From Nageia nagi (lineage: Eukaryota > Pinophyta): DNA of 64,000 nt. The notes beneath the pieces were generated by a model. The model worked only from the letters and a program-made list of their open reading frames with translations. It ran no database searches and had not been told where the DNA came from. The number at the start of each line of letters is the position of its first letter. Within the stretch, counting starts at the first letter, position 1. Below are positions 49,801-61,800 of the stretch, piece by piece. A program made the translations under genes and the position numbers. The stretch covers positions 98,146,001 through 98,210,000 of the forward strand of contig JBITNC010000001.1 of assembly GCA_050084985.1 (NCBI GenBank), given 5' to 3'.

Positions 49801-52800
49801 GCTAGAAAGATGATAAGCATCAATATAGAGATACTGCACTTTGTATATAATTAACGTCGAGAAGCAATCCTATAGCTACAGTAAGGGGTGGAGTGGAGAA
49901 CCAAAATGTCGCATGTGAGTCCGTCCGTTAAACATCAGCTTCAATATTTAAAAAAAATGAATTGACTTTTTTATTAAAAAAAAAAAGAATAATCGACTTC
50001 AAATAGAAATATAAATATATGTATGCATATTTAAAAATTAAAATAGAAATGATATCTTTCGGCGTTGTTTTGATATATAAAAGGGTATATCAAAGCTAGT
50101 GTGAATTAATGATACCTCTTTTGAAATGAAAATTTCAAGAAAAATATTCCATCCTTCTGAGGAAAACAATGTCTTCCATGTGGGGTGTAGAAGACTGTGT
50201 TCTGACAGCAAATGAAAGTTGAAAGCATAAAATAAAAACCATAAATGCATTCTTACCAAGAGTATATCTGAAAAAAGAGATAACTAGATACCAACATATG
50301 GCCCTAAAATGGACTACGCATGTCTTCTAAAACCTTATCAAAAAGATGAAAATCAAAATGGACCCCTAAAGTGGGAATTAGATTATTTGAACGTTATTGA
50401 GAACTACTAAACAACATTTGAAGAAACTGATAAAAATGTGCAACAATGTGTTCATCCCTCTAGAAACTAATGTATTTTTCAAGAGTAAGGAAATATAAGG
50501 GTATCCCTTCTCACTCAAGACCAAGCCAGTTCCTTACAATTAATTCCCATACTTGCGCAAAATAATCTAATGATCCCACCTAGCCCCTTTTCTCTAAAGG
50601 GGTCGATCTTCCCTTACTTATAGAGACAATGGCAGCACATCCCTCTACTCCCAAGGTCGAGTCCTCTTCTCTGTCTTCTATTTAATAAGTTGGAAGTACA
50701 TGCTCACTAAAACAACTTGGAATTGATCTCACTCAACCGAGAAAGGTCTAGGTCATTTATGTACGCATATAAATGAATAAAACACAGCAAATCCGTTCCA
50801 TATTATTTAAGAGAGTCCATACATAATTGCGTACTCCAACTCACCGACAAAACAATCTTTAGGTATCATTATAAACATCAATCTCTTTTCCATTTCATGT
50901 ATACATATATTATGATATGAAGAAAAGGTTATGTACGTGTTCACTTCCTGGATTTCAACCATGTTCGCAAATTGGACATTCAGTAAACATTAAAAAGTAG
51001 TGGTCTACAGTTGAAAAAAAAAAGACTAAACAGATGTAACAAAACATACTCAAGTAGCCAGATATAAAGTGAATTAAGTGTACTTCATTAAGATAAGATA
51101 AATGATAGCTTCCTGATGGATGAAAATAGAGGACCTAAAGAAACATGGATATGTTTGGCAGTTAAAAGTACTATAGTATACAAATTCTCCAAATAAACGT
51201 GTATTTTTTGTTTATTCACATTTTTTTCCACTCGCGTATTCCCATTTAAATACTGTATTCCTTTTTTAGAATATTCCTCTGTGTTTTTCACATTTTTCCT
51301 GTTTTTCCCATCTTTTTCCGGAATTTTTGCCCTTTTTTTTTAAATTTGGCCTATTGCGGTTTCTCTCCCAAACCCGAATTTGTATACACTTATAACAAAT
51401 ATTACTAATTAGTACAGAAACTATTAATAAAAAACAACCTGAATTTTCTTTCATCCAAAATAACTATGTCTTCAATAAGGTCGCTGAACTAGAATAGAAA
51501 CTGAAACTTGGATAGAAAATGACATTGAAATGTAGTCACAAACTAAGAGGATAATATGAGAATCATTCAGCTATAAGAATGCAATTTCTACAAATTTGAG
51601 CAAATTGAACTTTCAAAAATTTACACTAGTGACATCATAAATACTTGACATAAATGATTGAAGCAATTATACAAACATTATTATCTTTTTATTTAAGATT
51701 GTTGATATTTGGAGTTACTCTAAGATATGCAATGAATTTGATATTCTTCAACACTATATGGGCGTAAATATTGCTAAAGCATATGAGGAGACCATGAGCT
51801 TTGATCTTTTAAAGAATGAAATTGATTTTCACATGGCATCAAAGCATTCTTGATTTTGCACCTTCAGCATTCTACACATTCCCTTGCTTCTATTGTATCG
51901 AGCTTTGTTGATTCATCTAGAACTTAATAGTTCACTAAGTCTTCCAGTCAACTTTCCTGTATTTCTCTTTGCCATTTGGAATTTATCAAAGGACAGCATT
52001 TAGGGATTGGCTTGTTGAGGTTCCTCAAATCTTGTCCACATCGTTTCTGTTCAACCAGGATATGGAAAACCTTATCTAGGATTCATTGTTTGATTTTTTA
52101 AATTTTAATTTGAACTTGTGCCAGTAGAAAAATCTCTTGTCAATGTTTGGGCCAAACTAAATATATAAAAGGCAAGGAACAAATTTCAAATTTAGAAAAG
52201 AGGGTATTTGTATTTGGCATTTCTGTGCATTTTTCATAGAATGTCTGCAAGTTTCGGTTTGCTAGAGGCAGATTTGACACTCCATTTTCAGGCAGTCTTT
52301 TCAAACCAAAACCAGCCACAAGCAAATTGGCAGGGATACCCATGCATGGACTAACGATTCAAAGGTTGTAAAACCATGAACCCCCATCCCACACACTTGG
52401 TTAGTGGGCAGGCTATCTTATTGTGAGATTGAAGGATCAACCATTGCTTCCGTCCATATGTTCTGGACAAATCATCCCTATACTCTTCCATAGACCATTG
52501 AAGAAGCTTGAAGGAATGATTAGTAGAGATATAAGCCTCGCAGATAGAAAATTTACTAACTAGGGAATCTAACATGTGCCTAGCTTCCTTGTCAACTTCA
52601 TATCCATTTACTTATTGATAAAATCAAGGAAGAAGGAATTCTGGTCAGATAGACTTATTATCAAAGATCTCAAGAAAGGCCATAAGATAACCGACACTTG
52701 TGTAGTCAATGAGAAGAATCAACTCTTCAATCTTGAAGGGTTCTTATCATCAAGTACTCAAAAGCGTTTCAAAGCCCATTGTTTCTCAAGTGGAATTATA

Positions 52801-55800
52801 GATTGAATCACCCCAGTTATGGATGTCAATGTTTCATGTGCGAAAAGAAGATGGTAAAAGGCGATCCTTTGAAGAACTCCTAACTAGATATTGTCTGTGA
52901 TATAATTCCCCAACGATACAACACTTGTTTGAACCATAGTTAATTACAATATGGCTAGTTCCTCAAGAATAAGGTTTCTACCCAATATGGGTCAATCTCT
53001 ACAATGGGTTTGGAGAAAAATTCAAATCCAATGTGCAGAAGTCAAATCCTAACAACTGCCCACATATAAAGGAAAAAACCAGTTACTGACAATCACAAAA
53101 TCTTCAAGAGTTTCTATCAATTAAAATGTTAGGCAACAACAGAAGGGAAGCGATGAAGGAAACTTAACCAAAGTGTCACTAAAGTCTCGATGCTTGTGAT
53201 GGAAGGTCAAGTGGCTCTGATAGCATTCCACACAACTAGCCAAATTGCAATGAAATGATCACAATGTCAAACTAAATGCAATATACCATCTCAATGATAA
53301 AGAGAACTCCATAGCACACTCCTACATGCAAGAAGATATAATATGATAACAATAAAGAAGAAAATGAAATGAAAAGCTGAAATAAAGGCTTTTGGATCCA
53401 AAGAACCATACAAAAGAGAAGATGGCATGAGAAATAGGCCTTCAATTTACAGGCACCAGTAACACCACGGTATTAGATAATTCCAAGATTTGTCACACTG
53501 AAGTGTCAAAACAATTACAATATTACATTGCAAGTAAAAAATGCTGATTCATATTGTGGTGTTAACTGGAGGTATGAGTGTCTAAACTATGCATACTCTG
53601 GCAGAATCATGTATAAGAATTTTTCTAAATCATAAGGGCATGTTTTCTGATGAGTGCAAAAGCACTCACTCAAAATGGTGCAACTGGGTAAAAACTTGCA
53701 TTTTCACGGTAAAATCATGCATTTTCATGGTAAAATCATGCATTTTCAGGTCAGAAATTATGCATTTTCATGTCAACTGGTCACTCCATTATCATAAGAC
53801 AAGGTGCATACATCATCTTCATCCATTTTGGGATCATTATGGCTCATTTTGGGGAAGATTTTCTAAGTGTTTGCTCTAGGCGCACCATTTCTAAGTAGTG
53901 AAAAAAGGACTCATCCGAAACGGTGCAACCAAGCAAGAAAAGGCATTTGGGACTTAGAAAAATATTAAGTATGCTTGGGGGCATCATTTCAAGTCAATGC
54001 AAATGCACACACTCAAAACGGTGCAACCAAAAGCACCCACTCAAAATGGTGTGACCAAAAGCACCCACTCAAAATGGTGCGACCAACTTTGAAGGGGCTG
54101 AAAATGGCTAAGTCAATAGTAGTATGAGCATACATCGGGGAGTAGACAAGTGTCCTCACATGCACTGGACCACTTTTTGCACTAATAGGCATGTGACACC
54201 TGTCCATTGAAGGTTGCATAGTATAAAAGGCTACATGCTAGTTCATTCCGCATTTTGGATCACTTCATTTTCATATGGCATCTAGCTCTACTAAAGTGCA
54301 AAAGCACTCACTCAAAATGGTGAGCGCCGACATCATTTCTACATTGGCATTCATGGTTGGGTAATTCAGATCCAGGAACAGCTAGGAGCAAAATTTTCAA
54401 GCTATGAAAAAGGACTCACTCAAAATTGTGCGCCCATGATTCTGTAAGTGCAATTTTTTGAGAATTTTTCAGAGTGTACAAGACACATGGTGATATGCAT
54501 TAACAGTGGAAAATTTGACTAAGCACACATGTGAGCATGCTTTTCATTGAGTACAAAAGAACTCTTTCAACACAGTGCAACCAACCTTAAGGAAGCCTTG
54601 TTGAGTTGAAAAAATGGCTAAGTCCCCTTGTGCGCACCATTTCAAGTCAATGCAAAAGCACTCCTCCAAAATGGTGCGACCAAAAGCACTCCTCCAAAAC
54701 AGTGTGATCAACTTTGGAGGCATAATTTTTCTAAGGCACAAAAGCACTACTCTATTTTGGTGCGATTAGGAATGGCTTTCATGGAGTACAAAAGCACTAG
54801 TCATTTTACATGCGACCAGACATATGGATCCATTTTTGGCTGAAATATTTTAAGTCTAGAGATTGGACATGCTTTTGAGTGAGTGCAAAAGCACTCCTCC
54901 AAAACGGTGCGACCAACCTTAAGGAAGCCTTATTGAGTTGAAAAAATGGCTAAGTCCCCTTGTGTGCACCATTTCAAGTCAATGCAAAAGCACTCCTCCA
55001 AAACGGTGCGACCAATTTTGGAGGCATAATTTTTCTAAGGCATGAAAAAGCACTTATGGAAAAAGGTGCGCCCAAAGCATAGAAGACATGCATTGGACCC
55101 GTTCCCCAACAAATTGAAGCTTGCCACATATCCCAAGCATTGACATTTGCTCTAGGCAATGTCACTTGTCCAAGAATCACTACCCGTCAAAAGCATGCCA
55201 TGCACATGCCACTTGCCTTAGAAAAAAAGATCTATAAATATCATGCAAGACACCTTTTCCATGCGACACTACTGTTGTGACTAAAACACAACCCTGAAAC
55301 GCCTCCTTATAAACACATTGTCATGTTGTTGTCTCGTCTAGTCCAAGTGATGTTGCAAGCCCCAAATTCAATGTTGAGTCCTCTATGTTCAAGCCTCATC
55401 CTTCGCCTAAGCTTAGTCATACCAAGCAAAAATCTGAAATTCCTCAAAAAATGGCTAAGTATGGAAATCCAAAAGTCGATCCTAGGTGAACCAGGGGAGT
55501 CTAGGGTGAGTTTGGATAGAGTCAAGCCAAACTGGGTCACTTCAAGGGTTGGCGCATGATTTCAAAACACAAAATCTTGTCTTTTTGAATCATGCGACTG
55601 GGTCAGGGAGTCACCCAAATTGAAGTTAATTCCCAAAAAAGCAATTTGGGTCACTTTGAGGCTTGGCAAATGCCTCAAAAAGATAAAATCTTGTCTTTTT
55701 GAATCATGCAATCAGGTTAGGGAGGAGTCTGGATTAGAACAGAGCAAAGAAAAGACAAGAACAAGGCACAGGAAGTCCGTCACATGATTTCAAAAGACAA

Positions 55801-58800
55801 AATCGTCTTTTTGAATCATGTGACCAGGATAAGGAGCACTTTGGACCGGAGTTAAGCTCGAAAAAGACAAGTCAAGGACATTTCAAGGCTTTCGCATGAT
55901 TTCAAAAGACAAAATCTTGTCTTTTGAATCATGCGATCAAGCTGGGAGGAGTAACTGGGCAAGTTCGAGGATCAAGAAGTGAACCCCAGGAATCCAGAAG
56001 GCTAGTGCATGCCTCAAAAAAGACAAAATCTTGTCTTTTAAATCATGCACCCAGCTCAGGCTTCTAGTTCGTTCAAACAAGAAAAATTGGCCAAGGCATG
56101 AAGCCCAAAACCCCAAGACCAGCTCCAACACACCCAGGAGTGTTGGCACATGATTTCAAAAGACAAGTTTTTTACTTTTTGAATCATGCGCCAAGCCTAG
56201 GAAGCCTCCAAGAGCAAAGAAACATGAAAAATTTGGCTAAGGCACGGAGACAAGAACATACAAGATGCAAAAATTGGCCATCTGGAAGCTATCGCATGAT
56301 TTCAAAAGACACAATCATGACTTTTTGAATCATGCGACCAAATTGGAAAGGCAGGAGAGGCTGGCCATGCCTCAAAAAGACAAAAACATGACATTTTGAA
56401 TCATGCACCAAGCTTGGGGAGTGCCCAGGATGAGATGAAGGATGAAATTTGACAAGCCTAGGCACCAGAAAGACCAAAAATCAGGCAAGATCAGGTCACA
56501 AGGCGAGCTTCAGGGTCAAGAGGAGCAAACAAGTGAGCCAAGAAGGCCAACGTGGGTAGAGCACTCACCCTTAAGACTGGTGCATGATCCAAAAAGACAC
56601 AATCTTGTCTTTTCTGGGCATGCGCCAAGCCTGAAGGTGCTTTGGAACCCCATGTCTGGTCCTGGCCGGCTGGACTTGAAATTTAATGCAAGCACACATT
56701 TTGAGGACCAACACATGGACGGCCAAGATGGAACTTTCCTTATGCTACAAAATTCTTGGATTAGGATTTCGAGGAACATGCTGCAGGCTTGGGCCCACCA
56801 TCAGCTTAGTCACAATTTTCCAGTTTATTTTATTTCCAAGAAAATGACATCTATTTTTGCTAAAATACTTTATTATATTATTATTTAATTCCCAAACTTG
56901 TGATGGACGAGGATTTGCTCCCACAACTTTGGAAGAAACCTTGTAAAGCCATGTGGCGATCTGTGATTGGATCGTTTGTATTTTCTCGTAATTTGCATTA
57001 GGGTTAGGGAAACACTTTGAGTTGCCACAAAAACTATTTATAGCCCATTTGGGCTCATTTGTAAGGGAAGAGACACTTTGCATTTGTGAGAGACTTAATA
57101 TTATTGCCAATTGAACAAGTCTTCTCCATTTGTGAATGTGGTGTGATTTCAAGTAATTGAATGGTAAATGATTTCATTTGATGGGACTATGAATGTTATT
57201 TGTGCACCTTGAGTGGATGAATGCTATTGCTATCTCATTTGTTTGAGTTGCTTGGATCATCTCATAAACCTTGTAGAGGTGGATGAGAGAGTAGTTGAAT
57301 ATCTTTTGAAGTGATTTGGATAAAACTCGACTTGTGATATGTTCATGGTTTGCATAATTAGACCTATGCATTTTGTGATGGCTCTATCTCTTATGACACT
57401 TAGCTTAGGAACTTCAATCCACAATTGAAGATCTACCCACGACCTATCTTCTTCCACCCTTGCCATTGCTATAGGCTCCTCTTACTAGTCCATTCGTGTT
57501 GTTGGCTAGTAAAGTGGATACGAAGTGCATGGAACCTAAATCAAGTCCAAGAGAAGTCGATCCCAATCCTATGCACATGTCAGTGAAACCATATACACCT
57601 GTGCCCGACTCATACACCATGGTCTTATCTACCCTTTTTCTTTTATTTTTCAATTTTTTTCGCGGCTTTCGCAACCCGCCTTTTCATTTTGTTTGAGAAA
57701 CAACCACTTCATGGAGATAGGGACCCTTCGAGTCCTTGATTAACAAATGATATTTGAGTTGGAGATAGCTTCAAACATCTCAACCAGTCTCCTAAGCAAC
57801 CTCTCGCACACCCCATCACGAGACCTTTGAGGTAACCAATCCTCATAGCGGGTAGGGGTCACGCCCTATCACCTAGGCGTTAGTGTCGTTCTGCTAGCCC
57901 TACAAGCACATTTGCCAATTCACAAGGTAGGAAAGAAAAAGCCTCCACCAACTGCCAAAGGTACTTTTTCAAGAGGATTGGTGACTAAATATCTTTGGAA
58001 GCCATGACTATAGAAGATACAGTGCAAAACTCATCTCTAAAAGGCAAAGTTCATGAGAAGAGAATTAAGTTGTCAAATAGCTATTTGGATAGAGGAAGTG
58101 ATACAAGATGTTCAAAATTTTCAATCTGAGTATAGTAAGATGTTAAGACAATTGTTGGCTATGCCAAAAGTATCGTATGCAGATGAAGAAAAGGATTTAC
58201 TCAGGTATAAATGACAAGCACTTCATTTTCACTAAGGTGCATCATTTGGGCCTCATGATGTAGGTCGCATAATTTTGAACTCTTGAAATTGTAAGACCCA
58301 TTTTGGCATGATTTCTCCAAAAGCACATCAGGACATTAAGGATTAGGCCCACCATCTGACATCACCAAAGAGGAGTGGAAATTTGCAGAGCTCAAGGCAA
58401 ATTCAAAGTAGATTTGATTTGTTCATGGATTCGATTTGCTTGCAGATTTGATCTGCCCACTTTCTTTTTCAATTCATATACATTTATGGGGTTCTGAAAA
58501 CTATGATTTCATTGATTTGACCGGTGTGTGGATGAGTTTGCTCCCATTAACTCAAAAGTCAAACTTTGCAGCCGTATTTGATTTTATTTTCATAGATTAG
58601 TCATGCATGTTTGATTTTCTAACATTGGCATTTATTTTTTGTCAGTTGTTAAATGTTGTGGTAGGCAAAGTAGCATAGGTGGTTCTGATGATTTGATGTT
58701 TATTTCCATATTTGATTTGATGCCTTTAGGGCAAGATTAGGGAAACAACGCATTTATTGCAGCTACCTTTTTGAAACTATAACTACTTGACTTGGGTCAT

Positions 58801-61800
58801 TTTGTAAAAAAGGATGGAAGGATGGTATGACAATTTGATAGAAGAGTTTGCTATGCTATAGAAGAGTTATCTCTCTAAAAACTAGTTTCTATTTTTGAAG
58901 TACTGCTTTGAAGATTAATGCAATTGGAGCCTTCATTTCATGGGATTATGCACGCATCCTGTAAGGTTTCCTTATTGGTTAAATAGTTCTTCTGTTTATG
59001 TTCATTCTCTTTGAAAACTAAGAGTTTCAAGGCAAGCAAGTTGAATATATTTTGAAGCGATTGGGTTGTTTATTTCAAAGTTTCCATATTAAGTGGATGT
59101 ACTTAATATCGCATAGCCTTGAAGGATGCTAGGTGGGGTTGTTATACTCATGGAGAACTTGGGGCCCAAGAAGAGCACTCCCAGGTAGGTGTAAGAGGTG
59201 GTGGTCTTGATGATATTATCATTTAAGGTGATCTAGGTCAGGTTCAATGTGGATTTCAAGACATTGAAGGCTACAACCTTAGTCTTGCTAAGGTTCATCA
59301 CAAGCTCCTCTCTAGAGTTGAAAAGAATCTAATGCTTCTACCAAGCTCTGTAAGCCCCCAATTGAGTGGGAAAGTAGGGTAATGTCATTAGTAAATAGGA
59401 GGATAGGCACTTGAATGCCATGGAGGAGGCAACCTCACTTAAGATCAGTGGTCTCTAGGATAAAGGACTCCAACTCATCTATGTACAAGCCAAATAAAGT
59501 TGAAGAGAGAGGGAAACCTTGTTTCACCCCAATCTTGCTAAGAATATTGTCTGAGAGCCCCTTTGTAGTACAGACATAGCTTGAAAGACTCTCATATAGA
59601 GTCAACACAGCTAAGAGTCCAATGTCCAGTACTCCCAACCACCGAAGTCGATCCATGAATTTGTGTCGTAGAACAATGTCGAAGGCCTTCCTAAAGTCCA
59701 CAAAGAAGCCAAAGACTAGGAACTTCCGGAATCTAGCCTCCTTGATGATCACTTTGAGTGTTAAAAAATGGTATGTGGCATGGTGATACTTACAAAAATC
59801 TGCATGTCCTCCTACTCTGAATCCTTTGATGTCGACCATCTAGGAAATGTAGTCCACAATGATTGTGGCATATAACTTGGCCAAGGTGTGACTAATCATG
59901 ATGGTGAGTTAGTTGCTTAGTTCTTTGGGGTCTAAGGATCAAGTTAGTGCATTGACACCTTCCTTAGTACATATATAAAGTGAAACCAATTCTTTATATA
60001 TATCATATTTTTTTATGTGAATTGTATTTTCTATTTTTTGCATGGTACTTTAATCCAGTCTTAAGTAGAGATATTGAAATATATCCATCTTTACAGCATT
60101 GGTCTAAGCTTGCCTTGAGAGACCACTAAATTGTCACCAAGATGTTCGTGGAAAAAAGGGTGAAGTCTTAAAATTATGGTTAACCTAAAGTATAACAGAC
60201 TACCCTAGGCCTAATTTTATATATTTAGATATTTGAGAACTATTTAGGTTACAAAGAAGACCTCATTATATCTTTATCTTCAAATCACAACAAGTGATCA
60301 AGAGTGGACCTAAGAATTCTTTCCCACGTATTATATTTATACCCCATTTAGGGACGACTCCATTGTGATTGTAAAATCATCTTCTTTGTCGAAGTGTTGA
60401 TGATGGATTTTTATTGGACTTACTATTTGGACAGGTAAGGATATTCATCATTTTTATAACTAAATGCCTACACATCATAGTTCTCTTTCATTGCATAATT
60501 GCTTAAAAGTGTGTGGCGAGAACATGGTCTTCATTGTTTTTAGAGATTTCCCTATTAGTAACTGAACGGAGAGATTATAAACCTCTTTGAATTTATTCGT
60601 TCACACAATGTGGAGAGGAATTCCCATTTGTTTATTCCCTTCATTACTGGTCTTGAGTAAAATTATTTACCCAATAAAGTATGCCTTTATCACTTTCTCC
60701 ACATAGTCGTGTTTGTGAAGGTTGTAGGCATGGTAGACATCATAGGGATGCATTTCAAATGGAGAAAGCAAATCGGGAACTTACACATTTGGAGTTGGTT
60801 CATTCAGATTTGTGTGGAACTATGAGTGTGGCTTCGCATGGTGGATCTTGTGAATCATATTGTAAATCACTGTGCCTCGTTTGAATTACATTAAAAAAGT
60901 TCCAATACGGTTGGGAAAAATGACATGCCAAGCAGAAATGGCATTACATCTCAAAGATGTGCAGACATCCAAGGAGTTATTCAAATGATAAATTTCTTGA
61001 TATAACAGACTAACTTCAAAGAACAGGTAAGAAAACCTGGACATAAATAACACACACAGTAAGCAGCATTTCTGTTACTTTCCCTGTATGCAAGGTGGCA
61101 CAAGTGAAAAATACCAAATATTAGATTTCATATATTGTTCTGTGAGGAAAAGAACAAATGGGCATATATAAGAGTCTAAATCAATAAATGATTCTCTATA
61201 AAAGATTTTGCAGATTGATACAAGTGAACGATGTAAGAAACAAAAAAAATAACACCTTTGTTAAAGCTCGTGCAAACTGGCTAGGTTGAGAGTCATTGTC
61301 CTCTGGCTTATTCCAGCTTTCCACAATCTGTGGCAATACACGTAGGTGGACCAGTAATCTCTCTTTCATTATTTGCACAAGCTTTGAGTGAATCTCGTCT
61401 CTGTGCACCTTATAATCCTGAAATATTATATAAAATAATATATATCAAATTCTGCAATGCAATCACATGCCAAATTACGTTTTTGAACTTTTTCCATTTT
61501 ACAAGACTTTTAATTCCCAAGATAAAAATAATATTAAGATGTACAATATACGCAAGATAAGTACATGGAAATGGCTAACAATTTATAGAAAACTACTAAA
61601 CATGTAAAAGAAAAATATGATACATATCTGCTGGATAAGAAACTAAAAGTTCTCACAAATCAGAAATAGATGGAGTATGTCCAAAAGCAGTCATTTATAT
61701 TTGATGGAAACTATAGCAACTTCAGGTTACTAGAACCATTAAAGAGTGTCCAAAGTAAATATTACCTGTGCAACTCGATCAATCTCAGATAGTAAAAGAG

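Larger units (their letters stand above)
53655..55078. repeat. Dispersed array of a ~28-bp GCAC..GGTGCGACC motif
   Basis: About fifteen imperfect copies of AAAAGCACTC-(8-10 nt)-ACGGTGCGACC, for example at 53659, 53913, 54002, 54030, 54058, 54298, 54413, 54653, 54680, 54740, 54786, 54887, 54984 and 55046. GCAC and GTGC can pair around a 10-12 nt loop. Part of the array is itself duplicated: 54563-54720 and 54890-55045 share AAGGAAGCCTT, ATGGCTAAGTCCCCTTGTG and CACCATTTCAAGTC, offset about 327 bp. Confidence 0.8.
48463..61255 (-). other. VPS54: 12.8 kb VPS54 intron filled with transposon debris
   Basis: Bounded by the GTGTTA donor at 61255 and the TATATTCAG acceptor at 48463. It contains the unidentified decayed frame at 52.1-53.0 kb, the short-repeat arrays at 53.6-56.6 kb, a possible LTR-like promoter region at 56.9-57.9 kb, a non-LTR RT fragment at 59.1-60.0 kb and a copia integrase fragment at 60.7-60.9 kb. 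Long introns of this kind are common in conifers. 48463-52130 itself shows no recognised element. Confidence 0.8.

Noticed and set aside
53655-56624. CRISPR-like regularly spaced repeats
   Set aside because: Repeats are imperfect, spacing is irregular, no cas genes are present, and the window is clearly eukaryotic.
55307-56888. Several frames of 60-150 aa through the hairpin array
   Set aside because: They read through repeated non-coding hairpins, and different frames are open in different units.
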